Shown one piece after another: positions 43,705 through 53,315 of a stretch of 64,000 nt of DNA. Each line of letters begins with the position of its first letter. Within the stretch, counting starts at the first letter, position 1. Below the pieces are notes generated by a model. That model did not search any database. It saw nothing but the letters and a program-made list of their open reading frames with translations, and was not told where the DNA came from. Made by a program: the position numbers and the translations under genes. Source of the stretch: Lysinibacillus sp. G4S2 (GTDB lineage: Bacteria > Bacillota > Bacilli > Bacillales_A > Planococcaceae); the NCBI RefSeq assembly GCF_030348505.1, contig NZ_JAUCFJ010000002.1, forward strand, positions 1,616,001 through 1,680,000, in the 5' to 3' direction.

Positions 43705-45270
43705 ATGTCGATGGGAATTTTAAGTGTTTTAGGGATTGTAGCTTTTATTTTAATTGCCATAGTTGCACTGTATGTGACCAAGTATCGTACAGCGGGTCCT
43801 GATGAGGCACTTATTGTAACAGGTAGCTATCTTGGCTCAAAAAATGTACATAAAGATGAGTCAGGAAATCGTATAAAAATTATCCGTGGTGGCGGGACAT
43901 TCGTATTCCCAATTTTCCAGCAAGCGCAGCCATTAAGCTTATTGTCTAGTAAGCTTGATGTGACAACACCTGAAGTGTATACAGAGCAAGGTGTACCAGT
44001 GATGGCAGATGGAACCGCTATCATTAAAATTGGTGGTTCTATTTCAGAAATTGCAACTGCAGCAGAGCAGTTTTTAGGAAAGCAAAAGGAAGATCGTGAA
44101 AATGAAGCGCGTGAAGTGTTAGAAGGTCATTTACGTTCGATCTTAGGGTCAATGACGGTTGAAGAAATTTATAAAAACCGTGATAAATTCTCTCAGGAAG
44201 TACAACGTGTTGCATCTCAGGATTTGGCGAAGATGGGTCTGACAATCGTTTCCTTTACGATTAAAGATGTACGCGATAAAAATGGCTACTTAGAATCGCT
44301 TGGTAAGCCACGTATTGCCCAGGTTAAACGTGACGCGGATATCGCGACGGCAGACGCTGAAAAAGAAACGCGTATTAAGCGTGCTGAAGCATCCAAAGAA
44401 GCGCAAAAGGCTGAGCTTGAACGTGCTACAGAAATTGCGGAAGCAGAAAAAGAAAATCAGTTAAAAGTAGCTGAATTCCGTCGTGAACAAGATATTGCAA
44501 AAGCTCGTGCAGACCAAGCATATGAGTTAGAAACGGCGCGTGCAAAACAGGAAGTAACTGAACAGGAAATGCAAATTCGTATTATTGAACGTCAAAAGCA
44601 AATTGAGTTAGAAGAAAAAGAGATTTTACGTCGTGAGAAGCAATACGATTCAGAAGTTAAGAAAAAGGCTGATGCTGATCGTTATGCTGTTGAGCAAAAT
44701 GCAGTTGCGGCTAAAATGCGTGAACTAGCGCAGGCAGATGCGGAGAAATACCGTATCGAATCGTTAGCACAAGCCGAAGCAGAGAAAATTCGTTTGGACG
44801 GTCTTGCGAAAGCGGATGCTGAGCGTGCAAAAGGGGAAACAGATGCAGATATTATTCGTCTTCGTGGTCTTGCAGAAGCCGAGGCAAAACGTAAGATTGC
44901 GGAAGCCTTCGAATACTATGGTCAAGCAGCTGTCCTTGATATGATTGTACGTATGATGCCAGAATATGCGAAAGAGCTTGCGAGTCCACTTGGCAATATC
45001 GATAAGATTACTGTTGTTGATACTGGTGGAGGAGAAGGAAGCGGTGGTGCCAATAAAATAACTGCTTACGCAACTAATTTAATGTCAACATTACAAGAAT
45101 CATTGAAAGAAACTTCAGGGATTGACGTGAAGGAACTAATTGAAAGCTATGCAGGTAAACATACATTGCGTCCTGAGTTAGAGCAAATAGCAGCTGGCTT
45201 AGAAAAGAAGCAAACAGCTACAGCTGATGAAACACAAAAAGAGATAAAAGAAACAGTTGAACAAAAATAA
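43705..45270 (+). CDS. floT: Flotillin FloT
   Basis: 521 residues. N-terminal hydrophobic anchor (SVLGIVAFILIAIVALYVTK), SPFH domain about 30-200 (AGPDEALIVTGSYLG, IRGGGTFVFPIFQQAQPL), then a long Ala/Glu/Lys-rich coiled coil (EKETRIKRAEASKEAQKAEL... and repeated DAEK/ADAER units) and a C-terminal oligomerisation part ending near PLGNIDKITVVDTGGG. It organises membrane microdomains and works with NfeD. The length matches the family (about 510). Confidence 0.95.
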   Translation: MSMGILSVLGIVAFILIAIVALYVTKYRTAGPDEALIVTGSYLGSKNVHKDESGNRIKIIRGGGTFVFPIFQQAQPLSLLSSKLDVTTPEVYTEQGVPVMADGTAIIKIGGSISEIATAAEQFLGKQKEDRENEAREVLEGHLRSILGSMTVEEIYKNRDKFSQEVQRVASQDLAKMGLTIVSFTIKDVRDKNGYLESLGKPRIAQVKRDADIATADAEKETRIKRAEASKEAQKAELERATEIAEAEKENQLKVAEFRREQDIAKARADQAYELETARAKQEVTEQEMQIRIIERQKQIELEEKEILRREKQYDSEVKKKADADRYAVEQNAVAAKMRELAQADAEKYRIESLAQAEAEKIRLDGLAKADAERAKGETDADIIRLRGLAEAEAKRKIAEAFEYYGQAAVLDMIVRMMPEYAKELASPLGNIDKITVVDTGGGEGSGGANKITAYATNLMSTLQESLKETSGIDVKELIESYAGKHTLRPELEQIAAGLEKKQTATADETQKEIKETVEQK

Positions 45271-45275
45271 TAACA

Positions 45276-45316
45276 ATAGCCACCTGATGCTAAGTGTCAT
45301 CAGGTGGCTATTTATC
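45276..45316. terminator. Bidirectional terminator between floT and an acetyltransferase gene
   Basis: ATAGCCACCTGATG and CATCAGGTGGCTAT (45277-45313) form a 14-bp perfect stem between two convergent genes. Confidence 0.9.
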
Positions 45317-45318
45317 GA

Positions 45319-45882
45319 TTAAGAACAAGAATAGTCCTCATTAATTTGTTTCCACTCACTAGCGAGCATGCCGTATGCAGCATGGTCTACAAAATGATCG
45401 TAAAGCCATTCTGCTTCACGAATAGTCCCTTCTTTTGTAAAGCCAAGTCGCTCTGGGATGGCACGGCTTTTTGCATTGTCCACAGCAGCACGAATTTCGA
45501 CTTTATTGAGCTGTAACTCTTCGAAAGTATATTGTAATAAAGCCTGTACGGTCTTTGTCATAATACCATGTCCTTGAGCTCCTTCACTGAGCCAATAGCC
45601 TATCGCAGCTATTTTATTGCTATGGTTTATAGTATTGAAGCCAGCAATCCCAACGATTTCATTTTGAAAAATGATGACAAACGAGAGGCTACTTTTAGCT
45701 TCGTGTCCCTTGATACAACCTTCAATATAAGCTGTTGTGTCGGTTACTTCTTTTGTAATATCTAGCCACGGCAACCATTCACGTAAATAGTCTCGAGACG
45801 CATCTGTTAATGCAAAAACAGTTTTGGCATCTTCTAATGTGACAGTTCGTAAAAATAATTGTTGATCAATTGTAATTTGCAA
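45319..45882 (-). CDS. RimL/YdaF-like GNAT acetyltransferase
   Basis: 187 residues: LFLRTVTLEDAKTVFALTDA, YLREWLPWLD, IAAIGYWLSEGAQGHGIMTK (acetyl-CoA loop) and AVDNAKSRAIPERLGFTKEG follow the ribosomal-protein serine acetyltransferase group. In the usual NxxS motif the text is DNAKSRAIPERLGF. Convergent with floT; the target substrate is unknown. Confidence 0.9.
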   Translation of the reverse strand: MQITIDQQLFLRTVTLEDAKTVFALTDASRDYLREWLPWLDITKEVTDTTAYIEGCIKGHEAKSSLSFVIIFQNEIVGIAGFNTINHSNKIAAIGYWLSEGAQGHGIMTKTVQALLQYTFEELQLNKVEIRAAVDNAKSRAIPERLGFTKEGTIREAEWLYDHFVDHAAYGMLASEWKQINEDYSCS

Positions 45883-46015
45883 TAGTTTTCACCTCTTTAA
45901 TATTTTAACGCATTGTGCATAAGTCATCGGAGTTGTTATTACCAATGATTTCTAGTTGACTGCTTTCACTGTAACACAATATCTGCCAATTCAAAATAGA
46001 AAAAATTTTAAATCT

Positions 46016-46194
46016 ACTGGTGGTTGATTTCCGTTCCGGCTGGGCGCTTTCCTGGGGGCGTCCGATGAGCCGCTTCACTCGCGTTGCTCGCTCCAGGGTC
46101 TCATCTGTGACGCTGATCCCCAAGGAGTCGCCCAGCCTCCACTCCAATAGCATATGTTTTAACTAATGTCATCCACAACTTTTGGTGATGAGCC
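46016..46194 (-). mobile_element. Family A element, copy A4 (reverse, one end damaged)
   Basis: The right side ends CTTTTGGTGATGAGCC at 46194. The interior reads in reverse (cgctttcctggggg, cgtccgatgagccgcttcac, caaggagtcgcccagcctcc). The left terminal repeat is degenerate (ctactggtggttgatttcc) and no target duplication can be seen. Confidence 0.75.
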
Positions 46195-46274
46195 AAATTA
46201 TAAGTAAACTGTATAAAACTGTTACTGGATGAGTTGTTGATTATTTATAGAACCTTGAAAGGGAAATGAAATAA

Positions 46275-46543
46275 CAGGTGTGTTGATTAACCATTTTTAT
46301 ATATTCGAAGAGGCAATTTCTGCTACGGGCTCCTCGCTTTGTTGCTGACGCTTCGCTTTCGCACAGATAAACCATTTGGCGCTGACGCTTCGCTTTCGTG
46401 CAGAGCAAGGCTTCCTGCGAGCGAGCGTCGAGCCGCTTCCTCCACTACAATCAGTTAAAATGGAAATATATAAGCGGGATAGTAACGGAAAAATCCTTTT
46501 ATCGCTCAATAATAAACCCATTTTTTTCTAATCAACTCGCCTG
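46275..46543 (-). mobile_element. MITE family B, copy B4, with perfect 9-bp target duplication
   Basis: CAGGTGTGTTGATTAACC ... TCTAATCAACTCGCCTG, 269 bp. ATGAAATAA lies on both sides (46266-46274, 46544-46552). It has two family C units inside (gctgacgcttcgctttcg). The flank GAAAGGGAAATGAAATAA is nearly identical to that of copy B2 (GAAAGAGAAATGAAATAA). Confidence 0.92.
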
Positions 46544-46721
46544 ATGAAATAATATTTATAGAGCTTTTCTACTGTTACATATTTGCTTTTTCTGCGTTTA
46601 ATAAGAGGTGAATAACAGTAATAGGGATAAATATGTCTATTTTTTGACAAGTCTATCGTGTGATTTAAAAAATTGTATTAGAATAATAGTAGGACTGGCT
46701 GTACGTAAGGAGAGAGAAAAA

Positions 46722-47927
46722 ATGGGTACTATACAAAGAGGGACTAAGGCCTTTAATAAAGCTAATTGGGCTTTATTTTTAGCAGGCTTTATAACTTTCG
46801 CTAACTTATATGTGTCACAACCGCTGCTACCAACATTTGCAAAGGAGTTTCATGTATCACCAGCAGTTGCGAGTTTATCGCTTTCTGTGACAACTTTTGC
46901 GTTATCTATCAGTATGATTATTGTGGGCTCATTATCAGAGGCATGGGGCAGAAAATCTTTGATGACGATTTCTATTTTTGCGGCATCTATTCTTACACTT
47001 GCACTTGCCTTTGCTCCTAATTTTGAAACGATTTTAGTGTTGCGTGTTATACAGGGAGTAGTTTTTGCTGGATTGCCTGCAATTGCTATGGCTTATTTAG
47101 GAGAGGAGATTGACCCATCTAGCTTAGGTATTGCCATGGGCTTATACATAAGTGGAAATTCGGTTGGAGGACTAAGTGGCAGGGTCATTATCGGAACGTT
47201 AACAGATCTTTATAATTGGCAAGTAGGGATGATTGTCCTTGGTGTAATCAGTCTTTTGATTAGTGTGTTATTTGTCTGGATGTTACCAAACTCCAAGCAT
47301 TTTACTGCGCGTCCGTTACAAATAAAGGCACTGACGAAATCCCTTGTTCAGCATTTAAAAGATCCATCGATGCTGTGTCTTTTTGGTATAAGCTTTGTTT
47401 TAATGGGAAGTTTTGTGACACTGTATAATTATATTGGCTTTAAATTAATGGCACCTCCTTATAATTTAAGTGCCACAATTGTTGGTTGGATTTTTGTTAT
47501 TTACTTAGTAGGTACTTTTAGCTCTGCTTGGTTCGGTAGTCTAGCGGATCAATATGGCCGCCAAAAAATGTTGTTATTGTCCATTGCTATTATGTTGACA
47601 GGGGCAATTCTTACATTAATTGGGCTACTTAGTTTGAAAATTACTGGGATTACAATCTTTACTTTTGGTTTCTTTGCGGCGCACTCGATTGCCAGTGGCT
47701 GGGTGAGTAAGCGAGCCACTCATGATAAAGCACAAGCATCTTCTCTCTATTTGTTTTTCTATTATTTTGGTTCCAGCGTTGGAGGAACAGTAGGAGGGGT
47801 TTTCTGGATGCATTATGGCTGGGGTGGCGTTATTGCAATGATTACTGTATTTTTAGTTGTTGCATGTTTACTATCATTTTTATTAACGGGTATTATTGCC
47901 AAACAACGTATTGCAACAGGGCCTTAG
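46722..47927 (+). CDS. MFS transporter, YnfM-like
   Basis: 401 residues from ATG 46722 (AAGGAGAG before; the longer frame from 46608 includes element-proximal sequence and has no site). Twelve helices; SQPLLPTFAKEFHVSPAVAS, GSLSEAWGRKSLM (MFS motif A) and LRVIQGVVFAGLPAIAMAYL fit the YnfM/YdhP-type sugar or drug efflux subgroup. Substrate unknown. Confidence 0.9.
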   Translation: MGTIQRGTKAFNKANWALFLAGFITFANLYVSQPLLPTFAKEFHVSPAVASLSLSVTTFALSISMIIVGSLSEAWGRKSLMTISIFAASILTLALAFAPNFETILVLRVIQGVVFAGLPAIAMAYLGEEIDPSSLGIAMGLYISGNSVGGLSGRVIIGTLTDLYNWQVGMIVLGVISLLISVLFVWMLPNSKHFTARPLQIKALTKSLVQHLKDPSMLCLFGISFVLMGSFVTLYNYIGFKLMAPPYNLSATIVGWIFVIYLVGTFSSAWFGSLADQYGRQKMLLLSIAIMLTGAILTLIGLLSLKITGITIFTFGFFAAHSIASGWVSKRATHDKAQASSLYLFFYYFGSSVGGTVGGVFWMHYGWGGVIAMITVFLVVACLLSFLLTGIIAKQRIATGP

Positions 47928-48033
47928 GAATTGTTTTTATTTTGATGGTTTATATGTTCCTAAAAATGATTTGTCGTAAGCTATTTGATAGTCTTATAAT
48001 GAGAAGACTGGTATAAAAAGGAGTTGAAAGAAT

Positions 48034-48705
48034 ATGTTCGCGCGATATAAAGGATTTTATGTTGCCTTTGCTCTGCTAGCGGTAGCTTTTGTGTTGACGG
48101 GTTGTGGAGCAGCTAAAGAAAGTGGGCAATCTGAGGGAAATAAGGAAAAGGAATCGGAAGAAAAGGTGGATTATTCATCAAAAGTGAAGGAAAATCCAAT
48201 TGTAACAATTACGATGAACAATGATGAAAAAATCGTCATCGAATTAGAACCTTCTACTGCGCCGAATACGGTAGCAAATTTTATTTCCTTAGCTAAAAAA
48301 GGCTTTTATGATGGTCTTATTTTCCATCGAGTTGTCCCTGATTTTATGATTCAAGGTGGAGATCCTTCAGGTAATGGTACAGGCGGACCGGATTATTCGA
48401 TAGAAGGTGAGTTTACATCAAATGATTTTAAAAATGATTTAAAGCATGAACGTGGTGTCATTTCAATGGCTCGTTCAAATGATCCGAATTCTGCGGGATC
48501 TCAATTTTTCATTATGGTCAAGGATACACCGCAACTAGATGGCAAATATGCTGCTTTTGGGAAAGTAATCGAGGGGATGGAAACAGTAGATGCTATCGCT
48601 GCTGCTGAACGAGATGGTGAAAAACCAATAAAAGATCAACAAATGAAAAAGGTCGAAGTAGATACAAAGGGCTTTGATTACCCAGCTCCAAAGGTAATAA
48701 AGTAA
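48034..48705 (+). CDS. Cyclophilin-type peptidyl-prolyl isomerase lipoprotein
   Basis: 223 residues. Signal peptide with lipobox VLTGCG (Cys about 24), polar linker, then a cyclophilin domain: FHRVVPDFMIQGGDPSGNGT, GVISMARSNDPNSAGSQFFI, DGKYAAFGKVIEGMETVD. The catalytic Arg of FHRV and the QFF motif are present. It is an extracytoplasmic foldase; single gene. Confidence 0.95.
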   Translation: MFARYKGFYVAFALLAVAFVLTGCGAAKESGQSEGNKEKESEEKVDYSSKVKENPIVTITMNNDEKIVIELEPSTAPNTVANFISLAKKGFYDGLIFHRVVPDFMIQGGDPSGNGTGGPDYSIEGEFTSNDFKNDLKHERGVISMARSNDPNSAGSQFFIMVKDTPQLDGKYAAFGKVIEGMETVDAIAAAERDGEKPIKDQQMKKVEVDTKGFDYPAPKVIK

Positions 48706-48725
48706 CAGATTTATAAATCCGAAAC

Positions 48726-48769
48726 AAAAAAAGCATGAGAGATCAATGATGATCTTCCATGCTTCTTTG
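48726..48769. terminator. Bidirectional terminator between cyclophilin and fabI
   Basis: AAAAGCATG.GAGATCA pairs with TGATCTTCCATGCTT (48730-48764) between convergent genes, with A- and T-runs outside. Confidence 0.8.
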
Positions 48770-48772
48770 TAT

Positions 48773-49555
48773 TTAACCCATAATATTGTAGCCAGCGTCG
48801 ATGTAAATCGTTTCGCCTGTCACACCGCGTGATAAGTGAGAAAGCATCACGATTGTCATATCTGCTACTTCGTCTTGTTGAACATTGCGTTTTAATGGAG
48901 CTGTTTCTTCGATTTTGTGTAAAATTGTGTTGAAAGAAGGAACGCCTTTTGCAGCAAGTGTGCGAATCGCTCCAGCTGAGATTGCATTGACGCGAATATT
49001 ATCTTTACCAATATCTGCAGCAAGGTAGCGCGTAGAAGCCTCTAATGCAGCTTTCGCTACGCCCATTACGTTGTAGCCATCAAGCACGCGTTCTGCTCCT
49101 AAATAACTCATCGTTACGATAGAACCGCCTTCAGTCATATAAGGATGTGCTGCTTTTGCTGCTGAAATAAGGGAATAAGCACTAGTATCTTGTGCAAATG
49201 CATAGCCGTCACGAGTTGTATTTAAGAAGCGATTGTGTAAATCTTCTGCATTAGCAAACGCTACTGAGTGCACGATACCATGGATAACGCCTACTTTTGT
49301 ACCGATTTCATCGAAGGCTGCTTTTGTGCTCTCGTCGCTGTTGACATCACATTGTACGATCAGTGAATCAGATTGTCCGATTTTCTCTAATTGCATTTGT
49401 AATTTTTTTAATGAACGTTCTTGACGGTATGTGAAAATAACATTTGCACCTACATCAAATAAACGTTTTGCGATACCCCAAGCAATACTTCGATCGTTTG
49501 CTACGCCCATTACAACGATATTCTTATCTTTTAATTGTAATAAATTATCCATCAT
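48773..49555 (-). CDS. fabI: Enoyl-[acyl-carrier-protein] reductase FabI
   Basis: 260 residues. Rossmann start NIVVMGVANDRSIAWGIAK, active-site region YLGAERVLDGYNVMGVAKAA with the Tyr-(x)6-Lys pair of FabI, and NAISAGAIRTLAAKGV typical of FabI. Catalyses the last step of fatty acid elongation, in the cytoplasm. The start may be ATG 49555 or the adjacent ATG 49552. The FapR box at 49590 indicates repression relieved by malonyl-CoA. Confidence 0.96.
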   Translation of the reverse strand: MMDNLLQLKDKNIVVMGVANDRSIAWGIAKRLFDVGANVIFTYRQERSLKKLQMQLEKIGQSDSLIVQCDVNSDESTKAAFDEIGTKVGVIHGIVHSVAFANAEDLHNRFLNTTRDGYAFAQDTSAYSLISAAKAAHPYMTEGGSIVTMSYLGAERVLDGYNVMGVAKAALEASTRYLAADIGKDNIRVNAISAGAIRTLAAKGVPSFNTILHKIEETAPLKRNVQQDEVADMTIVMLSHLSRGVTGETIYIDAGYNIMG

Positions 49556-49589
49556 CTATAAGAACCCCTTTATGAAATAATATCTGTTA

Positions 49590-49606
49590 TTAGTACCAAC
49601 TACTAA
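49590..49606 (-). promoter_or_regulatory. FapR operator upstream of fabI
   Basis: TTAGTACCAACTACTAA: perfect 6-bp arms TTAGTA/TACTAA around five bases, matching the FapR consensus TTAGTACCTRRTACTAA closely. It lies 35 bp upstream of fabI, overlapping the expected transcription start. Confidence 0.88.
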
Positions 49607-49663
49607 AATCTTATCATACATAAAAAATGGATGCAATAATAAGATGAAAAGAGTGTCCAATTA

Positions 49664-49712
49664 TATCTGTGCGAAAGCGAAGTGCTAACGTAGCGACAGC
49701 AACAATTACGCA
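49664..49712 (+). repeat. Family C module, single stand-alone copy
   Basis: 'tatctgtgcgaaagcgaagt' followed by 'gctaacgtagcgacagcaac', the same text as the insert inside A2, here outside any complete A or B element. Confidence 0.7.
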
Positions 49713-49764
49713 GGGCAAAAAAAATTCATCTCCACGTACTTAGAGACGAATCCAATAGCTGTAT

Positions 49765-50361
49765 TTAAATTTTAGCTGACTCATATATATCTAATGCTCT
49801 GTAAACTGCGCTGTGTACTGCAATTCTAAAGGAGTTTTGCGTACGAATAGCCTGTGCCATATATTTGATTGCTCTTGTTTGAACTTTATGAAATGTTTTG
49901 TCGCTAGATATAAGATCATCATTCAAATGAGCTAGAAAATAGGGTTGCTGGATTATTTGTTCTATAAGATCTGCCGCATCATTTTGTCCAAATATGTTAT
50001 AGGCCCAGAGGTCAATATTATTGCCTAGTTGGAAAGCGACGAAATAGAATAAATCATCATCATTTTTCTCGGTAATTTTATGAATAATTTGAATCTTTTT
50101 GAGCTCTTCAATTAAAAAAATGTTAATTGAATAGTGCATAGCCTTTGAAGAATTTAAAAAAAGACTATCTTTTTGATGAGATTTTAAAAAGAACCAGCAA
50201 TTTAAAATAACAGCCCAAGAATCTAATGCATTCATACACTTAGATTGAAAATCGGGAAAAATAGTTTGCCATTTTGCTGCAAGATTTTTAAATTGTTGAA
50301 TATTTTCTTCATCAATTTGGTATAAGCTATGATCTGTTTCTAATTGATTAAACACTATCAT
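49765..50361 (-). CDS. Hypothetical cytoplasmic protein
   Basis: 198 residues, helical, no signal or membrane segment. Notable stretches: AAKWQTIFPDFQSKCMNALD, AVILNCWFFLKSHQKDSLFL, FYFVAFQLGNNIDLWAYNIF. No family recognised. GGAGGAATG supports the ATG at 50361. It stands alone between fabI and fer. Confidence 0.65.
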   Translation of the reverse strand: MIVFNQLETDHSLYQIDEENIQQFKNLAAKWQTIFPDFQSKCMNALDSWAVILNCWFFLKSHQKDSLFLNSSKAMHYSINIFLIEELKKIQIIHKITEKNDDDLFYFVAFQLGNNIDLWAYNIFGQNDAADLIEQIIQQPYFLAHLNDDLISSDKTFHKVQTRAIKYMAQAIRTQNSFRIAVHSAVYRALDIYESAKI

Positions 50362-50439
50362 TCCTCCAATAGTTTTTATGTGAAGCCAAAATGGGGAAAT
50401 AAATCATCATACAATCAATTAAAGCTGACATATAAAAGT

Positions 50440-50467
50440 AAAGGCACCCGGTTAAGGATGCCTTCAA
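50440..50467 (-). terminator. Terminator after fer
   Basis: AAAGGCA and TGCCTTC form a short stem with a CCCGGTTAAGGA loop, 20 bp beyond the fer stop. Confidence 0.55.
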
Positions 50468-50486
50468 AACTAATGAAGTGTAAAAA

Positions 50487-50750
<264 letters not shown>

Positions 50751-50842
50751 TTACGATATTCCTACAAAGCTTCATACTCATTTTAAAGATGTTTAACTTA
50801 CATTTCAACATAAATACTATTAAATTGGAGGAATTTGCGTCT

Positions 50843-51871
50843 ATGTTTCATCAAATTTTATTGCAAATCTTTCAAAAACTCAATAATGAACGAACTATTT
50901 CAGCTGCCTATCATGTATTGAGAGGGAAGCGCTCAGGCCAGACTATTCAAGATATCGGGCTATTTCAGCTACATAATTATTTTGGGCTACTACCTAAGTT
51001 ACCTCGAGCAACATTTGATGAGGCCGTATCTTTATTTTTACAGTATAGTTGGTTAATAATGCAAGAATCCGGTCACTATTCCATGAAAAAGCTAGGCTTA
51101 CAGCGAGCGGAGCAGACACCTGAGTTTTTATTTGATGGGTGGCACTATAGGGGAAATGAGCATCTATTTTTTGCTAGATTCTCTTTAATTGTACAAAGCT
51201 TATCCTATCAAAGTGCTGGAATTCGTTCCTTTTCTCCAATAAGTCGGGATACGAATATTCAATCTTGGGTTCGTACATTTTTACTCGAGCATAACTATCA
51301 AGATGGGCATTTACAGCAGCAATTATTGGAGGAATGTGAACATGTGCTTTCTGGGTTAACCTTGTCTGAAGCCAACAAACAGCTTGTCCTTTATCGATTA
51401 AGTGGTTATGGGTTACCAGGATGGACGTGGCAGCAGCTTGCTAGTGAACGAAAGGAAGAAGTTTTAGATTGTCAATTAGCGTTTATAGAATTGCTACATA
51501 CATTATTAAATGAAGTACATCAAACAAATGATTATCCGTTACTTGGCAAAATAGCTGAGGAGATAAGAGTAAAGGCGTTACTAACCGATTCAGCTCAGCA
51601 AACAGCACATTTATATGAGCAGGGCTATTCAATTGAACAGATTGTGCAAATTAGAAAGCTAAAACAAAGTACAATTGAGGATCATTTAGTAGAATTAGCT
51701 ATGTATGAACCAAACTTTTCGATTGGTCCATTCGTCTCTTATGAGGAAGCGGAAAAAGTTTGGCAGGCATCGAAACAATATCAAACAAAAAAATTAAAAA
51801 CTTTGCATGAAGTGGTTGAAGGTATGAGTTATTTCCAGATAAAGCTTGTCCTCGCGAAAGGAGAAGTATAA
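50843..51871 (+). CDS. ypbB: YpbB, helix-turn-helix partner of RecS
   Basis: 342 residues from ATG 50843 (TTGGAGG upstream; ATG 50789 lacks a site). The C-terminal region TAHLYEQGYSIEQIVQIRKL then KQSTIEDHLVELAMYEPNFS is the HTH_40/WHU-like segment shared with RQC-type helicases. The stop is followed immediately by the recS ATG. The pairing and the neighbouring fer gene are conserved in Bacillus, suggesting a RecQ-accessory role. Confidence 0.88.
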   Translation: MFHQILLQIFQKLNNERTISAAYHVLRGKRSGQTIQDIGLFQLHNYFGLLPKLPRATFDEAVSLFLQYSWLIMQESGHYSMKKLGLQRAEQTPEFLFDGWHYRGNEHLFFARFSLIVQSLSYQSAGIRSFSPISRDTNIQSWVRTFLLEHNYQDGHLQQQLLEECEHVLSGLTLSEANKQLVLYRLSGYGLPGWTWQQLASERKEEVLDCQLAFIELLHTLLNEVHQTNDYPLLGKIAEEIRVKALLTDSAQQTAHLYEQGYSIEQIVQIRKLKQSTIEDHLVELAMYEPNFSIGPFVSYEEAEKVWQASKQYQTKKLKTLHEVVEGMSYFQIKLVLAKGEV

Positions 51872-53314
51872 ATGGAACTTGAACAAATATTGGCAAAGCA
51901 TTTTGGCTATACAGCATTTCGTCCAGGGCAAAAAGAGGTCATTGAAGCAATTCTAGGAGGACAAGATGTTATTGCTTTATTACCAACAGGAATGGGAAAA
52001 TCACTTTGTTATCAGTTGCCGGGGTATATCTTGCAGAAGCCGGTATTAATTGTTTCTCCGTTGCTTTCGCTAATGCAGGATCAGGTAGAGGAGTTAAAAC
52101 GCTTTGGGGAAAAAAGAGTAGTTGCCTTAAATTCATTTTTAAATGTAAGTGAAAAACGATATGTATTACATTTTTTAGAGCAGTATCGTTTTATTTTTAC
52201 ATCACCAGAAATGCTTTTACAGCAACAAGTTCAGGACAAGCTTTCGCAAATGCAGTTAGGTTTAATCGTAGTAGATGAGGCTCATTGTATTTCTCAGTGG
52301 GGCTTTGATTTTCGACCAGATTATTTACGAATTGGACAATGGTTTTCACAAGTAAATCGTCCACCAGTTTTAGCTTTGTCAGCAACTGCGACAAGTAAAG
52401 TAGTCAATGATATACGTGCCACATTGTCGCTAGATGCGCCATTTGAGTTTTTGTATAATGTGGATCGGCCTAATATTCATCTTGGGCGTGTTGTATTTGA
52501 GGATAGGGCAGATAAAACACACTGGATAATGCAGTATATAAAAGAAACGGCAGGACCAGGCATTTTATATATGTCCTCGCGCAAGCGTGCCGAACAATAT
52601 AGCGAAGTACTTATCCAGGCAGGCATACGAGCGGCTGCTTATCATGCAGGCTATGGTGCTGAGGACCGTCAATTTATTCAGCAACAGTTTATTGACGGAG
52701 AGCTCGACTGGATTGTGGCTACAAATGCTTTTGGAATGGGTATCAATAAGTCAAATATTCGTCAGGTCATCCATGAAACGATGCCTGCCAATGTAGAAAA
52801 TTACATGCAGGAGATTGGCCGTGCAGGGCGTGATGGTCAGCCGGCGCTAGCGATTTTACTTTATTGCGAAGGTGACGAAGAACTTGCGAAATTTGTTGTA
52901 ACAAGTGATTTGCCAACAGCTGGTCATGTCGATCGTTATCAGGAACTACTAAATCAACAAGTACAACCCTCTCAAATGTTGAAAAACGGAGAGCTGAGTG
53001 AGACTGCTTTTCGTGTACTTGATTACTGGTTACAACAAGAAACAATAGAACAAGTTAAAGCGCGTTTAAATCATTTGGCACTGGAAAAATACCGTGCTGT
53101 CGATGAAATGCAAAAAATTACTCAGACAAAAGACTGTATTCGCACGCAGCTAGTCGGGTATTTTGGGCAAAAATTGCTGAAAAAACCGGAAAACTGTTGT
53201 GAAAATTGTGGAATCCATTATGATGAAATCAATAAAGAACGCTTGAAGGAAGAGAAGAAAATAGAAATGATTCCATGGAAAAGTCGGTTAAAGCAACTTT
53301 TAATAGGTTTATAG
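51872..53314 (+). CDS. recS: RecQ-family ATP-dependent DNA helicase (RecS/YpbC)
   Basis: 480 residues. Motif I LLPTGMGKSLCYQLPG, motif II VVDEAHCISQWGFDFRPDY, motif III LALSATAT, motif VI MQEIGRAGRDGQPA. The C-terminal Cys cluster (ENCCENCGIHYDE) is a short zinc module and the HRDC domain is absent, as in the shorter RecS type. 3'-5' DNA unwinding in recombination and repair. Operon with ypbB. Confidence 0.94.
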   Translation: MELEQILAKHFGYTAFRPGQKEVIEAILGGQDVIALLPTGMGKSLCYQLPGYILQKPVLIVSPLLSLMQDQVEELKRFGEKRVVALNSFLNVSEKRYVLHFLEQYRFIFTSPEMLLQQQVQDKLSQMQLGLIVVDEAHCISQWGFDFRPDYLRIGQWFSQVNRPPVLALSATATSKVVNDIRATLSLDAPFEFLYNVDRPNIHLGRVVFEDRADKTHWIMQYIKETAGPGILYMSSRKRAEQYSEVLIQAGIRAAAYHAGYGAEDRQFIQQQFIDGELDWIVATNAFGMGINKSNIRQVIHETMPANVENYMQEIGRAGRDGQPALAILLYCEGDEELAKFVVTSDLPTAGHVDRYQELLNQQVQPSQMLKNGELSETAFRVLDYWLQQETIEQVKARLNHLALEKYRAVDEMQKITQTKDCIRTQLVGYFGQKLLKKPENCCENCGIHYDEINKERLKEEKKIEMIPWKSRLKQLLIGL

Positions 53315-53315
53315 A

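Noticed and set aside
51872..53314. RecQ truncated by the following MITE (A7)
   Set aside because: RecS-type helicases are naturally short and lack HRDC. The stop precedes the element by one base, so a small C-terminal change cannot be excluded, but the protein looks complete.
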